64,000 nucleotides of DNA from Brachyhypopomus gauderio (taxonomy: Eukaryota > Chordata > Actinopteri > Gymnotiformes > Hypopomidae), in contig NC_135218.1 in assembly GCF_052324685.1 (NCBI RefSeq), positions 22,798,851 to 22,862,850 of the forward strand. The letters are read 5' to 3'. How positions within the stretch are numbered: the stretch's first letter is position 1; each line of letters starts with the position of its first letter. The position numbers and the translations under genes were made by a program. The notes under the pieces are model-generated. The model was not told the origin of the DNA and ran no database searches. It saw nothing but the letters and a program-made list of their open reading frames with translations. Shown here piece after piece: positions 20,624-33,829 of this stretch.

Positions 20624-20628
20624 TTTAC

Positions 20629-22340
20629 AGCATGGTGATGAGTGTGAGAGTTTTCTAACAATAACACCTAACAACATAAGACTTTAAAATGGGGACACTA
20701 ATAAATCCAGCACTGTCCAGTAGAGGGAGTGGCACAAGTAAATGGATTATGGTTTTTATTTATTTATTTTTTATACATTTATTTTTTATTTATTTTTCTC
20801 ATAATAAACAATTACATTAAATACAATTAACTAAGCAAGTTAAATCATGTAGATAAACAAATAATGAGGGAAAAAAAAAAGACATTATACTCACTGCTTG
20901 TCAAAAGCAGAAAACTTAGGGAATGCTAGATGATAGAATTTGGCTAGTGCTGTCCAGGAATAGTGAGTTTATTCATGCGGCACCTTTCACACACTGAAAG
21001 TGCTTTGGAATTCAAAGTGACTTACCAGTGGAAAAAATACCAAGATTGTAATGCAAAAATGAGATTAAGTTCAAAGGGATGTTTCACAAGACATTTAGTA
21101 TGAAAGTGGCCTATTGTGAGATGACTAAACTATGAAGGGCATGACCTGAGCGTCTGGGTAACGGGGCTAACAGGCTCTGTCTTCACTGAGACTGGGAATC
21201 CACACCACAGGGCGTTAAAAAGCAGGAACAGCCCCTCAGTCAGCCTGTCTGCTGGGAGCCCAGGTGCCTGACAGCCTCTAGCCAACCAGCAGAGAAGATA
21301 TCTGATAGCTGATATCTGTGTGTGCATGTGTGTCTGTTGATCATGTCTGCCTGAGCATCGGTGATCAGTTTGTCCCCAGTCCCTGAGTGCCACGATGAGT
21401 CAATAGATGTCACCAAAAACACACACTGCTTCCCCAGCTAGGACGCCAGGCCAAGACGACACAGACCACAATCTGTTTCAGCCTCAGTTTAGCAGCTCAG
21501 AGTGTTACTGTAATAACGTATAAGCAAACCATTGCTTTTTTTTTTTTGCAAAGAGAGAATATATTATTATAAACATGGTCATTTTCAAGGTGCCAGACCT
21601 TGGACTGCATTAATAGGTATATTTTGTGCTGCTTGTCTAAGGCTGCATACCTGATCTTCTCTGCATGTTAGGCAGCTGGTTATGGTAAGGACCCATGCTG
21701 CTGTTACATTACAACTGCATGTGCTCTGGAGAACTATCACACACACAGATACCCCAGCTCAAATCGCCATACCATTACTCACTGCCCCCTGGTGGCAGTG
21801 ATTCGCTAGAAAAAAAAAAAGACCCCACAAAGGAGGACTGATTCAGGCAGTAGGCAAGGTATTTTAGGGTAAATCCACTTTTCCGTGAACAAGGTTAACA
21901 CCTCTCTCATCATTCTGCCATTGGTATTGTCTTTTCTCTCTTGAAGAGTTCAGTGAAATATAAACTGAAATTCTTTTTACACTAATGACAGATGACTGCT
22001 AGCTAGCGTTGTGCTGCTGGTGATCTGTGCTTAGGGGAGCGGAACTGCTTTCTCTGTGTACGTGTGTACTATGTGGAAAAATACTCCCTATTATTCCCTG
22101 ATACAAATTATTTTTCTTTCCAAATATACAGCAACAGGGTTGCCAACTCTCACGCAATGAGTGTGAGACACACGCATTTGACTGTCTTCACACGCTCTCA
22201 CGCCATACATCCGATTTCTCACGCCGAAAAAAATCTAGTTTATTTATCTTTGATCTACATCTATGATTCAATGAGTTACTAGTTCGCTCTGGCACCAACC
22301 ACTGGTGATCGATCGCTTTAGGCGCAGCACCCCCCCCAGC
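20629..22340. other. intergenic, nothing coding recognised
   Basis: AT-rich low-complexity sequence (about 20750-20880, TTTATTTATTTTT and A runs). A further possible dispersed-repeat fragment at about 22135-22320 contains GTTGCCAACTCTCACGCAAT. No exon is supported. Confidence 0.45.
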
Positions 22341-22344
22341 ACAC

Positions 22345-22675
22345 ATAGTGCGAAGAGGTCGCCAACTTTCTGCAATCACTACCAGTGTTGGGAACGTTAC
22401 TTTAAAAAAGTAATTAGTTATAGTTACTCACTACTTTTTCAAAAAAGTAACTGAGTTAGTAACTGAATTACACTATAATAAAAGTAACTAGTTACCAGGG
22501 AAAGTAACTATTTGCATTACAGCTAAAATAAGTTATATGCCAATGAATAAGGATTTTTTGAAAAAGCAGTTTTCACAGTCAGTTGAAATGAGTAGCTCAG
22601 AAAGGTGTTTAACTTTTGATATTTATTGCACATCCACAAACCAGTTCAGGATAAAACCCTTTAAAATCCCAAATC

Positions 22676-22707
<32 letters not shown>

Positions 22708-23940
22708 GCAAAAGTAAACAGTTACACTATATAAAGTGTATTTACATCTATCGAATTAAATTAAATTCTCTCAACCTGAGACAACTGGTTTGTTCACAAC
22801 AGAAGTAAACTTATCAATAAAACCTCTATTCTTAATTAAATAAATCAAATACCCAGTCTGGTAGACATTCAGGAACTTCAAGTATTTTCTTAAATAATGT
22901 TTATATTGCCACCTTGAAAATGCTAATTTTTCTTTGGCTTGCTCCTGACTCGGCATTTCTGCCTCTTCTCCGTTTGTGTCGTGTCACTGGTGTGCATTAC
23001 TCGCATTACTCGTTAGTATATCAATATATAGTAATGCACTGCTTTTAATGACCAGTAACGTCAACGGCGTTGTAACAACAGGAAAAGTAATTAATTATAT
23101 TATCCCATTACTGACAAAAATTATTCGCAACACTGATCAATACAGACATCCAAACTTCATGTGGCCTTCAGATTAGCTCAAGAACTGCGCAGAGAGCTTC
23201 ATGGAATGGGTTTCCATGGTTGAGCAGCTGCATCAAAGACATACATCACCAAGTGCAACGCAAAGCATTGGATGCAGTGGTGTAAAGCACAACGCCAGTG
23301 GACTCTAGAGCAGTGGAGGCACATTCTCTGGAGTGATGTATCACGCTTCTCCATCTGGCAATCTGATGGACGAGTCTGCGTTTGGCAGTTGCCAGGAGAA
23401 CGGTACTTATCTGATGCTAGAGGGGGATTATGGTGTGGGGTTGTTTTTCAGCTGGGCTTGGCCCCTTAGTTCCAGTGAAAGGAACTCTGAATTATTCAGC
23501 ATACCAAGACATTTTGGACAATTCCATGCTCACAACTTTGTGGGAAAAGTTTGGAGCTGGCCCCTTCCTCTTCCAACATGAATGTGCACCAGTGCACAAA
23601 GCAAGGTCCATAATGACATGGATGGCAGAGTCTGGTGTGGATGAACTTGACTGGCCTGCATAGAGTCCTGAGCTCAACCTGATAGAACACCTTTGGGATG
23701 AATTAGAGCGGAGATTGAGAGCCAGGCCTTCTCATCCAACATCATTATGTGACCTCACAAATGTACTTCTGAAAGAATGGTCAAAAATCCCCATAAACAC
23801 ACTCCTAAACCTTGTGGACAACCTTCTCAGAAGAGTTGAAGCTGTTCTAGCTGCAAAGGGTGGACCAATGTCATATCGAACCCTATGGATTAGGAATGGA
23901 ATGTCACTTAAACTCATATGTGAGTCAAGGAAGGTGTATA
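22345..23940 (+). pseudogene. decayed Tc1/mariner transposase, split by a hAT insertion
   Basis: Sequence before 22382 (GGTCGCCAACTTTCTGCAAT) and after 23144 (CCAAACTTCATGTGGCCTTC) joins as one teleost Tc1 element. Downstream frames give QWCKAQRQWTLEQWRHILWS, SIWQSDGRVCVWQLPGERYL, KGTLNYSAYQDILDNSML, then SPELNLIEHLWDELERRLRA and LVDNLLRRVEAVLAAKGGP, the DDE transposase core and C-terminus. These lie in different frames, with deletions near 23415 and 23450 and an in-frame TAG at 23661-23663 just before SPELN. The source protein would be about 340 residues. It is clearly inactive. Confidence 0.88.
22375..23143. mobile_element. non-autonomous hAT element inside the Tc1 relic
   Basis: The element occupies 22383-23135. 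It begins CAGTGTTGGGAACGTTACTT and ends TTATTCGCAACACTG, giving TIR CAGTGTTG/CAACACTG. Eight-base target duplications are ATCACTAC (22375-22382) and ATCAATAC (23136-23143), one mismatch. It contains AGTAACTAGTTAC-rich ends and a 27-base A run at 22681. No transposase frame is present. Terminal sequence and 8-bp duplication fit hAT. Confidence 0.87.
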
Positions 23941-23999
23941 TATGGGGATCAAAGCCATGTGGGTGTAGTTCTTCCAGGGAATCTTCATGTATGCTGGAT

Positions 24000-26650
24000 C
24001 TCCACAGCCACTAAAACCTCAATTGCTCTTGTTATTTTAGTGTCTTGTAATACTTCATGGCATGACAGACTAAACTGGTGTAAATCTACACATTCCTCCA
24101 GCCAGTTCTCCTCTTTAACCGGGATTATTAATGCCAAATCCAGACGGGCTGTTCTGATGTGATACGTCTTTGTCAATGTGCTCTCTCGTCTCCAGCTGAC
24201 TTCCTCTGAATGGTGGCTGATGTCTGAAGAGCTTCGCAGTTACAGATTTCCCTTTCCTCGTCTGACCCTTTGAAGGTGCAGCAGGTCCCGCCCTTTGTGC
24301 CAGGACTGCACCGAGACCGCAAAATCGCCCCGGTCACTTGTTTTGTGTGACTTCCTCTTTGATGCTAAACCCTGTCCCTGCAGAGGACTCTGGGAGGTGA
24401 ACTCCCACCCACTTCCTGTTGTCGCTCTGTTCAGGCTGTTAATCCTAAAAACCTGACATCAGCCGTTCTCCTGCGTCATTATTACAGGCCTGTGGGCCCA
24501 CAGAGGAACGAAGAGCACGAAGGAACCAGGGGTTTCACACGGGGAACTGGATCAGGAACTGTATGGCTTAGCCTCAGATCTGCTGTGCTTGGCGTGGCTG
24601 CATTAGATCACCAGTTTGGAGGTCTGTTAAAAACACACAGGAGAGTATTTGCAGCCCGTGAGGCAGAGGAACATATACTACTATTGTCGAGGGTCTTCTT
24701 GAAGACTTCTTGCTCGTCTTGCCGAGAGCTGCGAACCGTTGGCGCCGTGCAGGAAGTTGTGTTTCTCCCACTGCTCACTTCCTCTCCTCACAGCTGCCAA
24801 TCACGCGGATAGTCACACACACCTCTCAGAGGTTTATTTTTATCCTTGTGATGGGAAGAAATTTTGGGTCAGGGTTGATGAGTCATTAATCCAGCGTCTC
24901 TCCAGCAGCTCATACATCATCTGAGATTTGACTTTCTTTCTTTTAAAATTGAGGCCAAAAATTACTTTAACCAAGTTTTTTTCTAGTTTAGTCAGAACAC
25001 ATTCTGACTACCCAACTGATTCACTTTGCTGATTTTCACAGAAACTTCACCTCTGGACCTCCTCATCAGCGCTTTTCAAGTGTGTATATATGTTTGTGTG
25101 TGTGTATATGTGTATACCCCCTGTCCATATGGCATGTCTCTGAGCCTCTCTCTCGCATTCAGCTACTGAGGGGTCCCGCCACAGGACACTGCTGCATTTG
25201 GCAGGAGTCCCGCACATGCCAGATCAACAAAGCACGCCAGAACCCAGCGAGCGCCGAGTCCCGTCTGACTCCGCATCACTCCGAGGAGAGGCCCCAATAG
25301 CAAAGTGAGATAACAGAAGATAATTTAAGCGTGTGGTGCCTTTCACTGCCCAAATACTCTGGTGAATTACAGTTTTCAACGTTTTTATTGTTTGTTTGTT
25401 ATTTGACTTTGTTCTGTTTTTCGCAGGTCGAGAAAGGGCTTCCGGGAAGGCGTCATTCCCTTTATCTTAGCTCGTGACAGGCACTGAAAAGATCTTTTCC
25501 CTGAAGAGACGTAGCCGCAACTGCGTCACAATGGAAACTCCAGGGACGAGAGGCGCACGCGAAGGCGCAGGACATTCCACCCGCCCGCGTGGATTGGGTA
25601 ATGACACGCACTTCAATCACGAAAGGCGCACTGCCCCAATACGAGAGACCCCCGGGGATTATGGGTAACGAGATGACGCGAGGCATCCGTAATAGATTGG
25701 TCAGTTGCTGTTTGTTGCACTTTTTCTTTCTGCCCTATTAGCATAATGCACAATTCATGAGGTTTTATGTTAATATCGAATGCTTAATCAGACTCAGAAA
25801 ATCAATGAAAGGCGTCGTCGGTATCGACCAGGTTCATTTCACAATTAATGTAATTGCAGCATACGTATTGGTTATACTTAACTGGATGTGCAGACGAACG
25901 CGGCGCATTCCTCGTCTTGATTAGTTTTTGTTTTTCCCTTAAACAAACAAACAAAAGAAATCAATCCAGTGCAAATTCAGCAGGCTGGGACTTTGTTCGC
26001 AGGGCCGGGGATACACGTCTATTTGAATGAAACTACATTTTCAAACTGCAGAGATAATGAGGCGAAATGGGAATTGCGGTTCCAAACGTACTTTTAAGCG
26101 TATCTCAAACTTGTCATTAGACGGATTCCGCATGCACAAAAACACTCACATGTTCGTCCGCGTACCGCGACTCACCGCTGCGTTGGTTGGCGCGAGCTCC
26201 TGAGCGCGCTCTGTCTTTGACCGGCACCTGCTGCTCTGTGTGCGCGTGCACGACCATGGCACGTGGCGCAAATGCGAACCTGTGTGAATGAGACAGGCGG
26301 AGCACCAAGTCCCGCTGTCCGCGCACCCCCTCGTCTGCATCTACATCCCTCGCTTCTGATGACTGAGGCCTACTTTAACTTTTTGTCCGCGCCACAGTTA
26401 ACCACATTCTTAGCTCAATGCTACTGATTACAGCGTTGCAGTTTGAAAGACACGGAGAGCTTTCTCAATCACGTTTAAGAACGGGTTCATATGGAAATGC
26501 CATGTGCCACTAACAGTTGGTCAGGGAGCTTGATGAAAGGGTTGTAAATTCAGCCTCGGTCTGAAGAGGCCAGTCAGGAACTCAGCCGCCATCATCCCGG
26601 TGTAAGCGCCCGGCACTCTAGACTGCAATTACTAGCAATTATTCACAGAG
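24000..26650. other. intergenic with a CpG-rich block at 25.4-26.35 kb
   Basis: No exon was recognised. A CpG-rich stretch (for example GGCGCACGCGAAGGCGCAGG near 25551 and GCGCGAGCTCCTGAGCGCGC near 26190) resembles an unmethylated island and could be a promoter or enhancer for a noncoding or unseen first exon. This is speculative. Confidence 0.35.
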
Positions 26651-26677
26651 AACAAATGTGCAATTGTGCTTTTTGGG

Positions 26678-27847
26678 GAGGGTGTGTGTGTGTGGGGGGG
26701 GGGGGGGGGGGTGTGGGATGTGTGTGAGGGGGTGTGAGAGTGTGTGTGTGTGGGGGGGTGAGAGAGGGTGTGTGTATGTGTGGGGGGGTGTGAGAGAGAG
26801 AGTGTGTGTGGGGGGGGTGAGAGTGTGTGTGTATGTGTGGGGGGGTGTGAGAGAGAGAGTGTGGGTGTGAGAGAGAGTGTGTGTGGGGGGGGTGAGAGAG
26901 AGTGTGTCAGCGTGTGTGTGGGAGGGGTGTGAGAGAGTGTGTCAGTGTGTGTGTGGGGGGGTGTGAGAGAGTGTGTATGTGGGGGGTGTGAGAGAGAGTG
27001 TGTGTGTGGGGGGTGTGAGAGAGTGTGTGTGTGGGGGGTGTGAGAGAGTGTGTGTGGGGGGGTGTGAGAGAGAGTGTGTGGGGGGTGTGAGAGAGAGTGT
27101 CAGTGTGTGTGTGTGTGAGGGGGTGTGAGAGAGACAGTGTGTGTGTGGGGGGGGGTGTGAGAGAGAGTGTGTGTTTGTGTGTGGGGGGTGTGAGAGAGAG
27201 TATGTCAGTGTGTGTGTGTGTGTGTGGGAGGGTGTGAGAGAGAGAGTGTGTGTGTAAGAGAGTGTGTGGGGTGTGTGCGGGGGGGTGTGAGAGAGTGTCA
27301 GAGTGTGTGAGGGGGTGTGAGAGAGACAGTGTGTGTGTGGGGGGGTGTGAGAGAGAGTGTGTGGGGTGTGTGTGGGGGGGTGTGAGAGAGAGAGTGTGTG
27401 TGTGGGGGGTGTGAGAGAGTGTGTATGTGGGGGGGTGTGAGAGAGAGAGTGTGTGTGTGGGGGGTGTGAGAGAGTGTGTGTGAGGGGGTGTGAGAGAGTG
27501 TGTGGGGTGTGTGTGGGGGGGTGTGAGAGAGCGTGTCAGTGTGTGTGTGTGTGTGAGGGGGTGTGAGAGAGACAGTGTGTGTGTGGGGGGGGTGAAAGAG
27601 AGAGTGTGTGTGTTTGTGTGTGGGGGGTGTGAGAGAGAGTATGTCAGTGTGTGTGTGGGGGGGGGGGTGTGAGAGAGAGAGTGTGTGTGGGGGGGTGTGA
27701 GAGAGAGTGTGTCAGTGTGTGTGTGGGGGGGTGTGAGAGAGAGTGTGTGTGGGGGGGTGTGAGAGAGAGTGTGTGTGTGTGTGTGTGTGTGTGTGAGGGG
27801 GTGTGAGAGAGACAGTGTGTGTGTGGGGGGGGTGTGAGAGAGAGTGT

Positions 27848-27883
<36 letters not shown>

Positions 27884-28556
27884 GGGTGTGAGAGAGACAG
27901 TGTGTGTGTGAGGGGGTGTGAGAGAGACAGTGTGTGTGGGGGGGGGTGTGAGAGAGAGTGTGTGTGTGTGGGGGGTGTGAGAGAGAGAGTATGTCAGTGT
28001 GTGTGTGTGTGGGGGGGGGTGTGAGAGAGAGTGTGTGTGTGTGGGGGGTGTGAGAGAGAGTATGTCAGTGTGTGTGTGTGGGGGGGGTGTGAGTGTGTGT
28101 GGGGGGTGTGAGAGAGACAGTGTGTGTGTGGGGGGGGGTGTGAGTGTGTGTGTGTGTGGGGGGTGTGAGAGAGAGTATGTCAGTGTGTGTGTGGGGGGGG
28201 TGTGAGAGAGAGTGTGTGTGTGTGGGGGGTGTGAGAGAGAGTATGTCAGTGTGTGTGTGTGGGGGGGGTGTGAGTGTGTGTGTGAGAGAGAGTATGTCAG
28301 TGTGTGTGTGTGTGGGGGGTGTGAGAGAGACAGTGTGTGTGTGGGGGGGTGTGAGTGTGTGTGTGTGTGGGGGGGGGTGTGAGAGTGAGTATGTCAGTGT
28401 GTGTGTGTGGGGGGGGGTGTGAGAGTGAGTATGTCAGTGTGTGTGTGTGTGGGGGGTGTGAGAGAGACTGTGTGTGTGGGGGGGGTGTGAGTGTGTGTGT
28501 GTGTGTGGGGGGGAGGTGGGTGTGAGAGTGAGTATGTCAGTGTGTGTGTGTGGGGG
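26678..28556. repeat. 1.9-kb GT/GGGG/AGAG compound satellite
   Basis: Units of about 25-60 bases follow the pattern (GT)n GGGGGG TGTGAGAGAGAG, sometimes with TATGTCA or ACAGT inserts, throughout the interval. Open frames here (CVCVGGVRE type) are translations of the repeat. Confidence 0.95.
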
Positions 28557-28559
28557 GGA

Positions 28560-30565
28560 TTCAGGCAGGGATTCGGGGAGGTTAACACTGATGATGGAAA
28601 CAGCCCAGAAGTAGGAGCGCTCGAGTGCACACGGATAATGGAAACTGCTGATTGTTCAGCGAGACTTTTTGAAACTAAATGAAAGTTGCGTGTTCATAAA
28701 TGGATTTTCAAGACTGCCAGTTAGGTTTCGTTGAACTGTGTAGGTTAGGGGCTTATCATGGTGTATTCATATTCTGACAGTATTTTAACAGTTTGATGTC
28801 TGACTCATCTAATGAGACTGATCACAAACATCAGAGGACTGACACAGTAATTGCAGTCAGTCATTAGTCAGTAGCGTTTACAGAATATTTAGACATAAAC
28901 ACACTGTAAACACTACTGATATTTGTCAAGCAGACACAGATGAAGATGCTGATGATAATGATAATGAGGAGGAACTTCAATAGTCTAAATGTAGGTCTGT
29001 TTTGGTGAAATACACACACACACTAGCGATGAGCAGCAATGTATTGAGATTCTAAATTTCTCGGTGAACTTTTTATGAAACGGTGACAGGTTTACAGCCC
29101 TCCTCTAACACACCACCATCTCACGAGCCAAGAAGATCGTTCTAGAACGTTAAAAGAACAAGAAGCAGCTTTGTGCTTTTTTAATGGCATGTGTAGCAAG
29201 TTAACACCACATAGCAACAGCCATACCCATGTCTACTTGAGAGGTGAAAGAGTCTTTTATAGGATAACACTGTTAGAGATTGGTAAGTGACTCTATTGAA
29301 CCATAGTAAATCTGCATATGTCCCAGAGCCCTTATTGTGTGTGAAGGCATGAGATTCCACCATGGGACAACATGTCACACTTGCAATGAGTTGTCACCTA
29401 AAATCAATAACAGGTCATCTAATACCATGGGGTATTTTCCCTTCAAACAGCACAACCTGCATGGCTCCATGTGGAGAGAAATGTAATGACATTTCTGTCT
29501 TTTCCTGAGTTTGTTTAGATCACATTGCTCAAAAAGATGCAAATGAATTTATAAAGAAACTTTGCAGGTTTTCTATGGCTTCTAAGGAATCCACAGTGTT
29601 GTGGAACACCTCTGGTCTATGGGCCACAAAATTGCAGGTTGAAATCTTCTTGAAGTATCCTGTCTCACTGGTATATTGTGTCACTTTACACATTTATGCT
29701 TTTCAAGAATTAAAGTTAACTCTTTCATGATAAATATTATGAGTGCAGAATGAGGTTAATTGTTGCAATTGTTCATTTTACTCAACTTAGCTTTAAAAAC
29801 ACAAACACAGAAAACCTTTTAGGAGAATAATATTCAACGTAATATTCAACGGATTTAATTAAACTACAATGAATACATGAGAACATTAAGGCCTGCGGCC
29901 TCCTTTGAGTGTGGCTTCAGAAGGTGGGGGGGGGGGGGGGGGGGGGGGGACTGCTGCAGAGGGCCCAGGATGTTCATGAAACGCCTGCCAGGCCGTGGAG
30001 CTTCAGGCCTTGGGGGCTGTGAGAGGAATGTGGTTTGGGAAATGTTTGCACTGCTCAGCTCTGTTATTTCAGCTCTCTGCCATCTGTCAGGACTGCGGGG
30101 GGGACACGATGAGTCAGGATGGGTTTAGGAATGGAGGGTGAAGACAGAGGATTCTGGGGGAGACGGAGGAGGAGACCAAGATGGGGAGATGATTTGTAAT
30201 GTGAAACTTGGAGAACAGACACGTGGTGATGGATTCTGAAGAAATATGACATTTCTTTAAATAACAAATACATAACAAATCTTTGAATAGTGTTGGTAGA
30301 CTGTAATTATGGCTCAACTAATACAACAAATTAAAAAACAAATAAATTGGGAAGACACTGTGTTTGTCTATATGCACAGTATGAGTGCTTGATCCTTCCA
30401 AGTGTATGTGGTGTCTATGTGTGTGTCAGTGTGTGTGTGTGTGTGTGTATGTGTGTGTGTGAATTATTGTGTTTACCAAAGCCCCTTGGATTAGAAGTAT
30501 ACACAAAATGGATTAGAGTCTCCGCAAATCATAAAAATGCTTCATCCATCATTCATCAGTTTAAA

Positions 30566-30616
<51 letters not shown>

Positions 30617-31452
30617 GAATGCACTTACTGTAAAAGCTAGATGAAGGGTTCTGAGTGCCCTGTGGTGGGTGTCTCTCTTCCAGAGAGCAATGAAGATTAA
30701 AGAGTCTGTCTAATCCCATGACGATTGTGATTTGGTGGAGATGAAGAGAGGTGTGTGTTTGTGTGAAAACTATCCTGCATTCTGCTGTCAGTCTTTCCAT
30801 CACATCCACTAAAACAGTGTGTGGCAGTACCTTCGGACCCTAATCCCACAACACTTCTCCCGTGCTAGCATTCTTAATTCACCAGTGTTATCTACTGTAC
30901 TTAATCAAGACTACAGAAGACACACAAAGACTACAGCAGAAACACAAAGACTACAGCAGAAATACAAAGATGGCAGCGGAAATACAAAGACGGCAGCAGT
31001 GACACAAAGCAACATTAAAAGAGGCATTTCACAGCATTTTATTGAGAGAGCTGAATCAGTTAGAACTGCTTTGACCTTGACAGTAAGAGCTTGAATTCAT
31101 GATCTAATTTATTTAAAGCACAACATCCCCAGTTCACCACAGAATTGCCTCTCCTAATGTTATAGGCAGTTATGCCTGAATTGGATGAAATGGAAGTATT
31201 GTTGCACACAGCAGTGATCACAGTACTTCATAAGGTTTTCCACAACCAGCACTGAACAATTGTGTTAATGGAGTTTTATGTACAACTCTCAACAGCACAA
31301 ACTCAAGAAACTCAAACTCTTCAGATCAGACTTGATGGACAAAATACCAAGCATGCAACCAAAAATGATTTCTATCTCTCTTACTCTCTCTTTATCTATC
31401 ACTATCCTCTCTCTCTCCTCCTCTTTCCCCCTCTATCTGCCTCTCTCTATAC

Positions 31453-31486
<34 letters not shown>

Positions 31487-33800
31487 CTGTCTCTCTCTCC
31501 CAGGTTTCTTTTCAAATATTCACTTTGTCTTCTGTCTGCCTCACTGTCAAATGGCCTCCTGACAGCTGTTAATGTTTACGCCGCGTCTGCTGCCTGGGGT
31601 CTCACGCACATCAGTTCCATCATCGTCTACAGCGGCCTCCCCAAGGAGCCACAACTATGGGGAGAAGATGGGGGAGAGAGAGAGTGAGAGAGAGAGGGAT
31701 GGGATGGGAGAGAGGGCAGAGAGAGGGAAGAGAGTAGGTGGGAGAGAGGTAGATAGAGAGAAAGAGAGACAGCAGAGGGAGGAGAGAGTAGGTGGGAGAG
31801 AGGGAGAGAGAGAGAGGGAGGGGATGGGAGAGAGGGAGGAGAGAGAGAAGATGTTAGTGTTGGGGAACAGTTCTGTCCTTTACTCCAAGTATGGCCATGC
31901 GATGATCCCACACACTCACAGTCTTCTCCTTGGAGAGCAAAGCGCCTCTGAAGTTCCATGGAAGAAACTTTTGCAACATGGTTTGTAATAATGATGAGTT
32001 TATGAAAAATCTATAAGTTTGCATTGAATTGATCAGGAGCAAATGTGTTGTTTACGTTACCTGTGATGTTCCTCCTGAACACCTTTCCTCCTGTAATATG
32101 GTGATGTTGGAGATCAGCCCTTCATCACAGTCAGGGCTTCAGCACAGACCAAATCAACTGTAGCAAATCTGCGATCTGAAAATGCTGACAGGGTTGACAC
32201 GGTAACAGTCAACACGTCCACACCTGCTCATCCTAATGTGCTGCTCTACACTCATTTCCATGACAACAGCGTTTACACACAGCATGTTCGATCCAGACTG
32301 GTGGAAAGGTTTCCGTGATGATGAAGAGGAGAGAGGAGGGATGAAGGTGATAATCATTAATAACATTAATCATTAATAACATTATATTAATAGTGATTCA
32401 TATGAACAATAACTTTATTAATAACAATGACATTATATTAATATGTCTTTTAATTAGGAACATACTACAATCACCAGTGGACAACTGCACAGTCCATAGC
32501 TACAGTATCATGTATCCATAGCTACAGTATCGTATCGTGTGTCCATAGTTACAGCATAATGGTAAAAAAAATTTAATTCCAATCAACAATCTTACTGGAT
32601 ATTATTCTACACGTTTATTTGGATCCATAACATGGTGTGAGGTTTATGCATTAAAAACTGATATGAGTATACTCATTAGAGTATAATGAATTTTTAAGTT
32701 GCCTTCTCTAACTGACGTAAAGACCAAGGTTACAACATGAGATTTCATGAGATTCAACAGAAGTGCCATATTACCTAACGTCGCCCTGACACGACACTAC
32801 CAAGGAGTGACGCGAGACATACTGCACCAGAAGAATCTGTCAATCACACAAAGTATTCATTCACAACACTACACTTTTGGCTATTAATTCGTTAATGAAC
32901 ACTGTATGCTGCTTCGTGCAGAAATATCTGCTTATTGTGTGTATTACTATTTGCATCCAACACCCCTTTAGACTGTTCTTACATGCTGGCGGAGGGGTGA
33001 ACTCATGTGCGTTTCATTTCGGCCGTCATTTGGTTTATTTTGCCAGTTACGCTTTCGTATTATGTTTGTAATTTGTGCTTTGCAGTGAGGACTCCCAAAC
33101 CGCAAGCAGTCTTGAGAAGCAGCTAATTGTGAGCGAACTGCACACTTGCCACGCGACTAGAATATGAAAACTAACGGAGAGGAGGGAAAGTAGAAAATGA
33201 TTAAATGACAACATGAAACAGAACAAAAAACAGAGCAGGACGGATCCACCCAAAATACACCCATATGCACATTTATTTTAGGCTAGTTGTTTGCTCACTA
33301 ATTTCGCAAGCGAAGTATTTAGCTAAGCATTGTTTCACAATTAATCTAGATGGGCCATTGGCTCGTGATCCTAATGTTTTGTGTTTTTAAGCATTGAACA
33401 CATTTCTGCATTTTCTTAAGACATTTTATTAAAAGTTACTATTTACTATTACTAGTTACTATTAAGCTGAACTCACTTTTTAAAGGACATATTTGTGCCA
33501 TGCTGTCACAATAAACAAATTCCACGTCTTCGTAGTGAATTAATATAGGGACTGTTAGCAAAGGGAATTAAGATCGCGCATCTAGCTGGCACGCGCATAA
33601 CATGCATTTGAACTGAGATCGGCTCGTTTGCTCGTAATTAACACGTGCAGATACACAGAAATGATACACTAGGCAAACCCAGGTGAACAGTATGTACTGT
33701 TATTCACCTGCTGATTTGCACAACACCCTATACACTTAGTCAAAGTGAGTAGTGCTTACATATGTAGGTTATATGTGATTAGGATATTTCGAATCAGTGT
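28560..33800. other. intergenic, microsatellites only
   Basis: No exon was recognised. It holds poly-G (about 29925-29949), GT (30422-30461), AC (30567-30614), CTTT (about 31454-31486) and AG-rich (31672-31850) repeats. Frames across these are not genes. Confidence 0.5.
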
Positions 33801-33829
33801 CGAGTTTTTACAAATTTCAAAACAATCAA

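Larger units (their letters stand above)
15949..20628 (+). mobile_element. LTR retrotransposon A: non-autonomous, self-priming type, carrying a nested insertion
   Basis: Two direct LTRs (15954-16275 and 20282-20623), both starting TGTCACGCTACGG and ending AACGTCACA, are bounded by the 5-bp target duplication TTTAC (15949-15953 and 20624-20628). The 3' LTR is preceded by GGTGGGGGCGTC, a polypurine-like tract. The internal region has one ORF (16307-17260) and no recognisable protease, reverse transcriptase or integrase. At 17261-20132 a separate TIR transposon has landed; without it the element is about 1.8 kb. AACGACGAGC, one base inside the 5' LTR, is complementary to the predicted transcript start. 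This points to Tf1/sushi-like self-priming rather than tRNA priming. It presumably moves with enzymes supplied by an autonomous relative. Confidence 0.88.

Noticed and set aside
26678-28556. CRISPR-like or regulatory repeat array
   Set aside because: Units are simple-sequence repeats without spacers of unique sequence, in a vertebrate genome.
26658-28682. Several plus-strand frames rich in C, V and G
   Set aside because: Pure translation of the GT/GGGG/AGAG satellite; every frame of it is open.
31572-31988. Frame rich in E, R and G (GERESERERD)
   Set aside because: AG-rich microsatellite translation.
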